DNA from: an uncultured Clostridia bacterium
GTDB lineage: Bacteria; Bacillota; Clostridia; Oscillospirales; Ruminococcaceae
DNA length: 54,344 nt
Reading direction: 5' to 3'
NCBI GenBank assembly: GCA_947627985.1
Contig: CANQYD010000013.1
Span: 1-54,344, forward strand
The notes under the pieces are model-generated. The model was given only the letters and a program-made list of their open reading frames with translations, ran no database searches and was not told where the DNA came from. Each line of letters begins with the position of its first letter. Positions within the stretch are counted from its first letter, which is position 1. Shown piece by piece: positions 33,478 to 41,376 of the stretch. The translations under genes were made by a program, and so were the position numbers.

Positions 33478-34866
33478 ATGAGCAAGACCACTCGCTTTTT
33501 TGAGGGACTGAAAGGGAAAAAAGTCGCATTCATCGGCACGGGAGTAAGCCATAACGAGCTTATCCGGCTCTTCCTGAAAAAGGGAATAGACGTGACGGTC
33601 TTGGACCGCAAACCCGTGGAGAACTACGACGAGGCGCTTTTAAAGAGTCTTGAGGGCGCAAAATTCATCACGGGGACCGGCTATCTCGACTGCCTCACCG
33701 ACTTCGACGTAGTTTACCGCACCCCGGGAATGTATTATTTTGACCAAAAGCTCTTTGAAGCCCGGGAGAAGGGCGTCGTCATCACGAGCGAGATGGAGAG
33801 CTTTTTCGAGCTATGTCCCTGCCGGATAATCGCGATCACCGGGTCAAACGGCAAGACCACCACCACCACCCTGATCTCGGAATACTTAAAAGCCGAGGGC
33901 TACACCGTCTGGCTCGGCGGGAACATCGGAAAAGCGCTGCTGCCGCGTATTGAAAGCATTTCGGAGGACGACTACGCCGTCGTAGAACTCTCAAGCTTCC
34001 AGCTCATCTCGATGCGCCAAAGCCCCGACGTCGCGGTCATCACAAACATCTCCCCGAACCACCTCGACGTCCATAAGGACATGGAGGAGTATGTCGCGGC
34101 GAAGTGCAATATTTTGGATCATCAGTCCGCCTTCTCAAAAGCGGTCCTGAACGCCGACAACCCCGGCACCGTAGCCTTAAAAGACCGCGTCAGGGGAAAT
34201 CTCAACCTGTTTTCACTTAAGACCAAGCCGACGGTCGGGGGATACGTAGATTCAAACGGCGTCATCTGCTACCGCGACGGCAGAAAGTCGGTGAAGCTCT
34301 TCCCGAAATCCGAGCTGAGAATACCGGGGGATCACAATGTCGAAAACGTCTTAGCCGCCATTTGCGCGGTCTGGGGCGACGTCACCGCCGAGACGATCGC
34401 GAAAGTCTCGAAGAGCTTCGGCGGGGTGGAGCACAGGATCGAATTCGTAAGAGAACTTAACGGAGTTAAATATTATAACGACTCGGAAGCGACCACCCCC
34501 GCAAGCACCGTCACCTGCCTGAAATCGTTCGGCAAAAAGATCATCGTGATCGCCGGAGGATATGATAAAATGATCCCCTTCGAGCCGCTTTCGGAGCCGA
34601 TGAATAAGCTTGCAAAGGTGCTGATACTTATAGGCGCGACCGCACCGAAGATCGAAAAAGCCGTCACCGATTACCCGGGATACCCGGATTCCGGGCTTAA
34701 AATCCTTCACGCGGGGTCGATGAGCGAGGCTGTTAGCATCGCAAAATCCGAGGCGGTCCCGGGGGATATAGTCGCGATGAGCCCGGCATGCGCAAGTTTT
34801 GACATGTACCCCAACTGCCTCGTCCGCGGCAAGGACTTCAAGGACTGCGTAAAGGCTCTGAAATGA
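33478..34866 (+). CDS. murD: UDP-N-acetylmuramoyl-alanine--D-glutamate ligase
   Basis: 462 residues; the ATP-dependent cytosolic ligase that adds D-Glu to UDP-MurNAc-L-Ala in peptidoglycan synthesis. N-terminal Rossmann part KKVAFIGTGVSHNELI, ATP loop GSNGKTTT (122-129), ELSSFQL, ITNISPNHLDVHKDMEEY, HRIEFVRELNGVKYYNDSEATTP and IVIAGGYDKMIPFEPL are all diagnostic of MurD. Start ATG with GGAAAGGA upstream. First gene of a long plus-strand run; its stop overlaps the next start by four bases. Confidence 0.97.
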   Translation: MSKTTRFFEGLKGKKVAFIGTGVSHNELIRLFLKKGIDVTVLDRKPVENYDEALLKSLEGAKFITGTGYLDCLTDFDVVYRTPGMYYFDQKLFEAREKGVVITSEMESFFELCPCRIIAITGSNGKTTTTTLISEYLKAEGYTVWLGGNIGKALLPRIESISEDDYAVVELSSFQLISMRQSPDVAVITNISPNHLDVHKDMEEYVAAKCNILDHQSAFSKAVLNADNPGTVALKDRVRGNLNLFSLKTKPTVGGYVDSNGVICYRDGRKSVKLFPKSELRIPGDHNVENVLAAICAVWGDVTAETIAKVSKSFGGVEHRIEFVRELNGVKYYNDSEATTPASTVTCLKSFGKKIIVIAGGYDKMIPFEPLSEPMNKLAKVLILIGATAPKIEKAVTDYPGYPDSGLKILHAGSMSEAVSIAKSEAVPGDIVAMSPACASFDMYPNCLVRGKDFKDCVKALK

Positions 34867-35588
34867 TACGTCTTTTGGAAGATTTTGACGGCTCCGGGCT
34901 TCGGGACAGCCACTACTCCCGGGTGATAAAATCCCACCTCGAAAGCTACGGCACGGGCTACGATTTCTGCCGATTTTACGAGATTTTCCACCGCAAGAGG
35001 GTGGGGATAATATCGATATTCAACGGCTCTGCGGCTGCCGAGCTTCTTGAAAACGCAAGACCGACCGGAATGTTAAAACGCGAGCTTTGGGAATTTTCGG
35101 ATTTTGTACGCCCCGCCTTTTTCGAGCTCCCTGCGGAACTTGTCCCGAAAGGCGGAATTCCCGGCTGCAAAGGTTTTGAGCGGACTTTTTTCGAGATAAA
35201 TCCCGCCGAGACCCCGGCTGATCTTACCGCCCCCGACCCCGAGCAGGCATTTAAAACCATCGGGCTTCCCGAGAGCTCATACCCCGTCTGGCTGACGGAC
35301 ACGCTGAGGCGGATAAATCAGGGAAAAGAGGAGCTTTTCGGGTATAAATCGTCGGTGCTTACGGTGCGGTTTAAAACCTCGGGGCTTGCGTTCATAACCG
35401 ACCTCGCGACCCCCTCTGAGGATCGCGGAAAAGGTCAGGCGGGGACGCTCTTAAGGTCGGCGGCAGCGATCCTTAAAGATCGCGGATATACCTGCTACAC
35501 AGCCTCAAAACCCGCATTGACGGGCTTTTATGGGAAGCTCGGGTGCAAGCTTGTGGGTAAAGACGAGGCTTTTGAAATCATCGAATAA
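34863..35588 (+). CDS. GNAT family N-acetyltransferase
   Basis: 241 residues. The C-terminal half (about 160-241) is a GNAT fold: FITDLATPSEDRGKGQAGTLLRSAAAIL is the acetyl-CoA loop (R/Q-x-x-G-x-G/A type), and ALTGFYGKLGCKLVG is the last strand-helix pair. The N-terminal half has no motif I recognise and may set substrate specificity. It is coupled to murD by an ATGA overlap, which hints at a role in the same conditions but does not show it. Substrate unknown. Confidence 0.85.
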   Translation: MIRLLEDFDGSGLRDSHYSRVIKSHLESYGTGYDFCRFYEIFHRKRVGIISIFNGSAAAELLENARPTGMLKRELWEFSDFVRPAFFELPAELVPKGGIPGCKGFERTFFEINPAETPADLTAPDPEQAFKTIGLPESSYPVWLTDTLRRINQGKEELFGYKSSVLTVRFKTSGLAFITDLATPSEDRGKGQAGTLLRSAAAILKDRGYTCYTASKPALTGFYGKLGCKLVGKDEAFEIIE

Positions 35589-35608
35589 AAAATATTGGAG
35601 AGAATAAA

Positions 35609-36874
35609 ATGGGATTTTTTGACATTGATCCGAAGCTTTTAAGCCTTGCCGAAAAGGCGGAAAAGGCTTGCGAGGAGGACTTTGCGCGCATCGATGACAT
35701 CGCGAAATATAACGGCGAGAAGGTCCTTCACGCGTTTATTTCAAACGGCGTGCCCGAGACGGCTCTTCACGGCACCACCGGCTACGGCTACGACGACCTC
35801 GGTCGGGATATGCTCGACAGGGTCTATGCGACCGCTTTCGGGACCGAGGACGCTCTTGTGCGCTTTAATATGGTAAACGGTACGCACACGATCTCCACGG
35901 CTCTTTTCGGGATTTTGCGACCGGGAGATCGGCTCCTTATGTGCACCGGCGCGCCCTACGACACCCTTGAAGAGATCGTCGGAAAGAGAGGAAAGCCGGG
36001 CGACGGAAGCCTTCTGGACTATAACGTAGAGTATGAGGAAGTAGGTCTTTTGCCAAACGGCATGCCGGATTTAGTTAATATCGCAAAGAGGGTCAAAGGC
36101 GCCAAAATAGCCTATATTCAGCGCTCGCGGGGATATTCCACAAGACCTTCCTACACCGTCTCCGAGATAGAAAAAATAATTAAAACCGTTAAAGAAAACG
36201 AGCCGAACGCCATCGTGATGGTCGACAACTGCTACGGCGAATTTGTGGAAAAGCAGGAACCTACGGACGTCGGAGCCGACATCATCATGGGCTCTCTTAT
36301 AAAAAACCCCGGCGGCGGGATAGCCTCGACGGGAGGCTACATCGCCGGCAGGAAGGACCTGATCGAGCTCTGCGCCTACCGCCTGACCTGCGTCGGAATG
36401 GGCAAAGAGATCGGCTGCACGCTTCATCAGAACCGTGAAATGTTTTTGGGATTTTTCCTTGCCCCGCAGACCGTCATGAGCGCCGTCAAAACGTCGGTAT
36501 TTGCCTGCCGCCTCTTTGAACTTTTGGGATATGAGAGCCTCCCGAAGCCGGGTGAGCCGCGCGCCGACATCATCGCCTCAATACTTTTAAAAGACGAAAA
36601 AACGCTCTGTTCCTTTATCAGGGGGATTCAGCACGGCGCGCCGATAGATTCATATCTCACCCCCGAGCCGATCGAGACCCCGGGGTATGAATCCAAGATA
36701 ATCATGGGCGCCGGAGCCTTCACGATGGGCGCTTCCATCGAGCTCTCAGCCGACGCGCCGATACGCGAGCCCTATGCGGCTTGGCTTCAGGGAGGGCTTA
36801 CATATCCCTCCGGCAGAATGGGGATAATCCTCGCCGCCCAGAACATGCTCAACGAAAAAACGATAACACTTTAA
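35609..36874 (+). CDS. PLP-dependent methionine gamma-lyase family protein (aluminium resistance type)
   Basis: 421 residues of the Met_gamma_lyase family (Pfam PF06838), a fold-type I PLP enzyme family often annotated as aluminium resistance protein. Schiff-base lysine K232 in MGSLIKNPGGGIASTGGYIAG, aspartate partner in VMVDNCYGEF, and the opening GTTGYGYDDLGRDMLDRVYATAFGTEDALVR. Length is normal. The true reaction of this branch is not settled; cystathionine or methionine lyase activity is inferred from the fold. GGAG precedes the ATG, 20 bases after the GNAT gene. Confidence 0.92.
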   Translation: MGFFDIDPKLLSLAEKAEKACEEDFARIDDIAKYNGEKVLHAFISNGVPETALHGTTGYGYDDLGRDMLDRVYATAFGTEDALVRFNMVNGTHTISTALFGILRPGDRLLMCTGAPYDTLEEIVGKRGKPGDGSLLDYNVEYEEVGLLPNGMPDLVNIAKRVKGAKIAYIQRSRGYSTRPSYTVSEIEKIIKTVKENEPNAIVMVDNCYGEFVEKQEPTDVGADIIMGSLIKNPGGGIASTGGYIAGRKDLIELCAYRLTCVGMGKEIGCTLHQNREMFLGFFLAPQTVMSAVKTSVFACRLFELLGYESLPKPGEPRADIIASILLKDEKTLCSFIRGIQHGAPIDSYLTPEPIETPGYESKIIMGAGAFTMGASIELSADAPIREPYAAWLQGGLTYPSGRMGIILAAQNMLNEKTITL

Positions 36875-36887
36875 AGGAGGATAAATC

Positions 36888-37847
36888 ATGGCTGAAGTAT
36901 ATAAGGTCGCGCTTACCGACCTTGCGAAGGAGATTGGTCTGAAACCGATTTTTGAACCGGAGGATATTTCCGGCAGGTATGTCGTCAACAACGATATCAA
37001 CCGTCCGGCGCTGCTGCTTGCGGGGTTCTATGAGTATTTCAACACCGAGAAGATTCAGGCTTGCGGCAACACGGAATACGCCTATTTAAACGGTCTTTCA
37101 CCCGAGATGAGGACCGAGAGGCTCGACAAGCTCTTTTCCTACCGCTTCCCGGCGATGATCATCTGCATGGACCGCGAGCCCTTCCCGGAGATGCTTGAAG
37201 CCGCGAAAAAATATTCGGTGCCGCTCTATAAGACCCCCTTCGGCTCGTCGGAGCTCTTGGCAAGGGGTATCGCGTTTCTGAATGTCCAGCTCGCCCAGAG
37301 GATCACCCGCCACGGCGTTCTGATCGAGATCTACGGCGAAGGCGTTCTCATCGTAGGCGAGAGCGGCGTAGGTAAATCGGAGACGGCGATTGAACTTGTA
37401 AAGCGCGGGCACAGGCTTGTCGCGGACGACGCCGTCGAGATAAAGAGGGTGTCGGCGATATCTTTGGTCGGCTCGTCTCCCGAAAATATCCGCCACTTTA
37501 TAGAGCTTCGGGGCATCGGCATCGTCAACGTCAGAAGGCTCTACGGCATGGGCGCCATCAAGAATTCCGAGAGGATCGATCTCGTCGTCAAGCTTGAGCA
37601 GTGGGACCCCGAGCGGTTCTACGACAGAATGGGCGTCGACAGCGAGTACACGAACATCTTGGGGGTCAACGTCCCGTCCATCACGATACCGGTCAAGCCG
37701 GGTCGGAATTTAGCCGTGATTTTGGAAGTCGCGGCGATGAACAACCGCGAGAAGAAGATGGGCTACAACGCCGCTCAGGAACTCCTCGGCAACTTGGGTC
37801 TTGAGATGGAAGGCACCGAGACCGTGCAGAACTGGACCGATTTATGA
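36888..37847 (+). CDS. hprK: HPr kinase/phosphorylase
   Basis: 319 residues. The bifunctional enzyme that phosphorylates HPr on Ser46 or reverses this, the central sensor of carbon catabolite control in Firmicutes. P-loop GESGVGKS (157-164) followed by ETAIELVKRGHRLVADDAVEIKR, then the HprK signature IELRGIGIVNVRRLYGMGAI and the C-terminal NLAVILEVAAMNNREKKMGYNAA. GGAGG lies seven bases before the ATG. Its stop overlaps the PHP gene start by four bases. Confidence 0.97.
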   Translation: MAEVYKVALTDLAKEIGLKPIFEPEDISGRYVVNNDINRPALLLAGFYEYFNTEKIQACGNTEYAYLNGLSPEMRTERLDKLFSYRFPAMIICMDREPFPEMLEAAKKYSVPLYKTPFGSSELLARGIAFLNVQLAQRITRHGVLIEIYGEGVLIVGESGVGKSETAIELVKRGHRLVADDAVEIKRVSAISLVGSSPENIRHFIELRGIGIVNVRRLYGMGAIKNSERIDLVVKLEQWDPERFYDRMGVDSEYTNILGVNVPSITIPVKPGRNLAVILEVAAMNNREKKMGYNAAQELLGNLGLEMEGTETVQNWTDL

Positions 37848-38590
37848 TGACTGATTTTAACATCGAAGCCGACCTGCACACACATACCCTTGCCTCCACC
37901 CACGCGTATTCGACCATCACCGAGAACGCAAAATATGCTTCCGAAATCGGTCTAAAAGCGATCGCGATGACCGATCACACCGGTTCCATGCCCGATTCTC
38001 CGCACATCTGGCACCTGCGAAACGCCAAAAGGGTGCTTCCCCGGGAGCTCTTCGGGGTGACGGTTTTAAGGGGCGCGGAGATAAATATCGCCGACTACTC
38101 CGGAAATTTGGATACTAAGGACTCCGACCTCGATTTTTTGGAGTGGGTCGTGATGTCATACCACCGCCACTACTTTGAAAATTACCGCACGGCAGACTGC
38201 AAAACCGTTACCGACGGCTATTTGCGGGCACTTGAGAATCCGCATATCGACATCATCGGGCACCCGACCGCCTCCACTTTCCCGGTGGATTGGGCTCGGC
38301 TCGTACCGGCAGCCAAGGAGGCGGGGGTGATTTTGGAGCTGAACGAAAGCTCCCTCAACACCGGAAAAAGCCCGGCTTCGGAGGTCGCCGAAATGCTGAA
38401 ACTTTGCAAGACCTACTCCTGCCCGATCTCGGTCGATACCGACGCCCACTTCTTCACGCTGATCGGCGGGATAAAGACCTGCCGCAAAGCCCTTTATGAA
38501 GCGGATTTTCCGAGGGAACTGATCTTCAACTCCGACTGGGACAGGGTGAGGGAGCATATCCTGAAAAAGCACCCCGACTGCGGAATATGA
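37844..38590 (+). CDS. PHP domain phosphoesterase, YcdX type
   Basis: 248 residues. A trinuclear-metal PHP phosphoesterase with DLHTHTLASTHAYSTI (N-terminal His cluster), AMTDHTG, EINIADYSG, MSYHRH, GHPTAS and VDTDAHF supplying the metal ligands. The E. coli homologue YcdX is a phosphatase. In Clostridia it often lies between hprK and murB, as here. The start overlaps hprK (37844-37847). Substrate unknown. Confidence 0.92.
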   Translation: MMTDFNIEADLHTHTLASTHAYSTITENAKYASEIGLKAIAMTDHTGSMPDSPHIWHLRNAKRVLPRELFGVTVLRGAEINIADYSGNLDTKDSDLDFLEWVVMSYHRHYFENYRTADCKTVTDGYLRALENPHIDIIGHPTASTFPVDWARLVPAAKEAGVILELNESSLNTGKSPASEVAEMLKLCKTYSCPISVDTDAHFFTLIGGIKTCRKALYEADFPRELIFNSDWDRVREHILKKHPDCGI

Positions 38591-38645
38591 AAGCCCGGGC
38601 GGGAATAAATTTAGATAAGAAACTTCACAAACCGGAGTGATTTTT

Positions 38646-39569
38646 TTGACATACAGGGAAAAAATTGAAAAAATTTCGGAGATATCTTTGGCTTCGGGCT
38701 GCGTTTTGAAGCCGAACGAGGCTCTTTCAAAGCACACGACCGTCCGGGTCGGCGGAAAGTGCGACCTGATGATCATGGCACCCGACCCCGAGACCGCAGC
38801 AAGGGTATATTTTGCCTGTAAAGATATCGGGCTTTACAGCATGATCCTCGGAAACGGCTCCAACTGCCTCTTTTCGGACGACGGATTTCGGGGCTGCGTG
38901 ATACTTCCGGGCGGGGATATGAGTATGATAAAAGTCTCCGGGAATACCGTCTACGCACCCGCCGGGGTGCAGCTCTGTGCGGTCTGCAAAGCGGCTCTGC
39001 AAGCCTCTTTGACGGGTCTTGAGTTTGCCTACGGAATCCCGGGAACGGTGGGCGGCGCGATATATATGAATGCCGGAGCCTACGGCGGAGAGATTAAAAA
39101 CGTCGTAAAATCGGTAACAGCCATGGAACCGGGCGGCAAGCTGACAAGCTTTACACCGGAGGACTTATCTTTCGGGTACCGAACATCTCGTTTCGAGCAT
39201 TCGGGAGAGGTGATTTTGGGAGCTGAGTTTGAACTTGAAGCCGGGGAGAAGGATAAAATATCCGAAAAAATGGAAGAACTCATGGCTCGCCGGAAATCCC
39301 GCCAGCCGCTTGAGTATCCCTCATTCGGCTCGGCGTTCAAACGTCCCGAGGGGACCTATGCCGGGCTCGTCATCGAGCAGAGCGGTCTTAAGGGTGAAAT
39401 TTTCGGCGGCGCGCAGATATCGCCAAAGCACGCAAACTTCATCATAAACCTCGGCGGAGCTTCATCGTCCGACATCACGGGGCTGATCGAGCTTGCCCAA
39501 AAGCGGGTCAAACAGGTCACGGGCTACGATCTTGAGCCCGAAGTCCGCTTGATCCCGGAAAATATATAA
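38646..39569 (+). CDS. murB: UDP-N-acetylenolpyruvoylglucosamine reductase
   Basis: 307 residues from TTG. The FAD/NADPH enzyme of the second step of UDP-MurNAc synthesis. FAD-binding part KHTTVRVGGKCDLMI and ILGNGSNCLFSDDGF; then YGIPGTVGGAIYMNAGAYGGEI; catalytic region SFGYRTSRF, PSFGSAFKRPEGTYAGLVIEQSGLKG and ISPKHANFIINLGGASS. The type II MurB architecture is seen. The TTG at 38646 is preferred to the GTG at 38637, because the latter overlaps the only ribosome site (GGAG at 38634-38637). Confidence 0.95.
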   Translation: MTYREKIEKISEISLASGCVLKPNEALSKHTTVRVGGKCDLMIMAPDPETAARVYFACKDIGLYSMILGNGSNCLFSDDGFRGCVILPGGDMSMIKVSGNTVYAPAGVQLCAVCKAALQASLTGLEFAYGIPGTVGGAIYMNAGAYGGEIKNVVKSVTAMEPGGKLTSFTPEDLSFGYRTSRFEHSGEVILGAEFELEAGEKDKISEKMEELMARRKSRQPLEYPSFGSAFKRPEGTYAGLVIEQSGLKGEIFGGAQISPKHANFIINLGGASSSDITGLIELAQKRVKQVTGYDLEPEVRLIPENI

Positions 39570-39604
39570 TCTGCATTCTGACATCTGATTTCTGATTTCT
39601 AATC
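39570..39604 (+). repeat. heptad array between murB and rapZ
   Basis: TCTGCAT, TCTGACA, TCTGATT, TCTGATT, TCTAATC: five exact-period units, followed by the GGGGGTG ribosome site of rapZ. Confidence 0.8.
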
Positions 39605-39616
39605 GGGGGTGTAAAT

Positions 39617-40468
39617 ATGAAAATCGTCGTAGTTACGGGCATGTCCGGAGCCGGCAAGTCGACCGCTCTGAACGTCTTTGAGGACCTCGACTACTACTGC
39701 ATCGACAACATGCCGCCGGAGCTTTTGGCGAGCTTTGCCGAGCTGATAAGAAACTCGGCTCCTAAGACCGAGAAGATCTGTTTTGCGGTGGATATTCGGT
39801 CCGGCGGGCTCTTTGCGAAGTTCAGCGAGAGCATTCTGGGGCTGCGTGAGTCCGGAATCGACGTGACGGTGGTCTTTGTGGATTGCGACGACGCCGTCCT
39901 CATCAACCGCTATAAGGAGACCCGTCGGCGGCACCCTCTTGAGGAGGAGGCTTCCGGCAACCTCATGCGCGCTATCGAGATGGAGCGCCGAGAGACCGAG
40001 AACGCCCGCACTATGGCGGATATCTATTTAGACTCCTCCCAGACCAATATGGCAAAATTCAGGGAAAGACTTCGGAGCATCTTCGCGGAAAACGGCGGCA
40101 AGCTGATGATCGACGTGATCTCGTTCGGGTACATGTACGGGCTCCCGAAAGACGCCGATCTTGTCTTTGATGTGAGATGTCTGCCGAACCCCTATTACAT
40201 ACCCGAGCTTCGGCTGAAAACGGGTCTTGACGACGAAGTTTACGACTATGTTTTCGGGCACGAAGAGGCTGACGGGACATATAAAAAGATTAAAGAGCTT
40301 ATCGAATATCTGATACCCTTATACTCGAAAGAAAAGCCGAGGCTTGTCATCGCATTCGGCTGCACCGGCGGGCGACACCGCTCGGTCAGCTTTGCAAGAA
40401 GGCTTGCAAAGGAGCTTTCAGCCGAGGGCTTGAGCGTTCGGGTGGAGCACAGGTGCGCCGAAAAATGA
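39617..40468 (+). CDS. rapZ: RNase adapter / nucleotide-binding protein RapZ (YvcJ)
   Basis: 283 residues. N-terminal P-loop GMSGAGKST (7-15) in VVTGMSGAGKSTALNVFEDLDYYCIDNMP, central VFVDCDDAVLINRYKETRRRHPL, and C-terminal GCTGGRHRSVSFARRLAKEL, which are the RapZ hallmarks. In E. coli RapZ controls glmS through small RNAs; in Bacillus YvcJ binds nucleotides and affects competence. Its position in an hprK/murB context fits amino-sugar and wall control. The start is preceded by GGGGGTG. The stop overlaps whiA by four bases. Confidence 0.96.
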   Translation: MKIVVVTGMSGAGKSTALNVFEDLDYYCIDNMPPELLASFAELIRNSAPKTEKICFAVDIRSGGLFAKFSESILGLRESGIDVTVVFVDCDDAVLINRYKETRRRHPLEEEASGNLMRAIEMERRETENARTMADIYLDSSQTNMAKFRERLRSIFAENGGKLMIDVISFGYMYGLPKDADLVFDVRCLPNPYYIPELRLKTGLDDEVYDYVFGHEEADGTYKKIKELIEYLIPLYSKEKPRLVIAFGCTGGRHRSVSFARRLAKELSAEGLSVRVEHRCAEK

Positions 40469-41376
40469 GCGAGCTGTTTTCACACCGGGTCAAAGCCGAG
40501 GCGGCAAAGGGGATCACAGGGCGAAAAAAATGCGACGCCGCGCTCTTGGGCATGCTGCTCTTCGCCCACAAACTTTCACATGATGAGATAATTTTCAGGA
40601 CCGAAAACCCCGACGTAGCCGAGCTCATCTGCCGGCTTTTAGGGCATGTCGAAGGCGCCGGGGAGGCAAATATCTCCAAAAAAGAACGCGACCCGAGACC
40701 AGCCATCTTCACGGTCGGGATCAGAGGCGAGCACAAAGTCTCTGCGGTTTTAAGTAGGGTCGGGCTTTCGGAATTTTCGGGGAACAGGAGTATTTATCTT
40801 GCGGGCGATATCCCGGAAAAGCTCTTCGGCAGCTTTGTCGCGGGCATTTTTTTGATATGCGGAAGCGTCGCCGACCCTAATAAGGGCTATCATCTTGAAT
40901 TCGTAACCCCAACCGAGCGGCTCTGTCAGGAATTGGAAACGGCATTAAGCGAGAGAATGGGTCTTGACGGCGGGATCATCAAACGCCGCTCAAGCCATGT
41001 TTTATATTTTAAGGAGAGCGAGCACATCGAGGATATCCTGACCCTGATCGGCTCTCCGCACTCAAGCATCGAGCTGATGAATGTCAAGATTTATAAGGAC
41101 CTGCGAAACCGCGCAAACCGAGCGACAAACTGCGACACCGCAAACCTCGGCAAGCAGTCGAGATCGGCAAGTAAGCAGATCGAGGCGATAGAAAAGATCG
41201 AGAAGTCGGGGAAGATGAAAAACCTCCCGGACGAGCTTAAAGAGGTCGCGGTCTTAAGAAAGGAAAATCCCGATCTGAGCCTTTCGGAGCTTTGTCTGCG
41301 GGCGTCGCCGCCGATGTCCCGCTCGGGAATGAATCACCGCCTTCAGAGGATCATAAAAACAGCGGAGGAGCTTTAA
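40465..41376 (+). CDS. whiA: WhiA sporulation/cell division regulator
   Basis: 303 residues. LAGLIDADG-like N-terminal fold (RKKCDAALLGMLLFAHKL ... YLAGDIPEKLFGSFVAGIFLICGSVADPNKGYHLEF) and a C-terminal helix-turn-helix (NRATNCDTANLGKQSRSASKQIEAIEKIE ... SLSELCLRASPPMSRSGMNHRLQRI). WhiA binds DNA and influences division and sporulation. The start at 40465 overlaps rapZ (ATGA). In Bacillus yvcK separates the two genes; it is missing here. The stop is directly followed by the dnaE ATG. Confidence 0.95.
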   Translation: MSELFSHRVKAEAAKGITGRKKCDAALLGMLLFAHKLSHDEIIFRTENPDVAELICRLLGHVEGAGEANISKKERDPRPAIFTVGIRGEHKVSAVLSRVGLSEFSGNRSIYLAGDIPEKLFGSFVAGIFLICGSVADPNKGYHLEFVTPTERLCQELETALSERMGLDGGIIKRRSSHVLYFKESEHIEDILTLIGSPHSSIELMNVKIYKDLRNRANRATNCDTANLGKQSRSASKQIEAIEKIEKSGKMKNLPDELKEVAVLRKENPDLSLSELCLRASPPMSRSGMNHRLQRIIKTAEEL

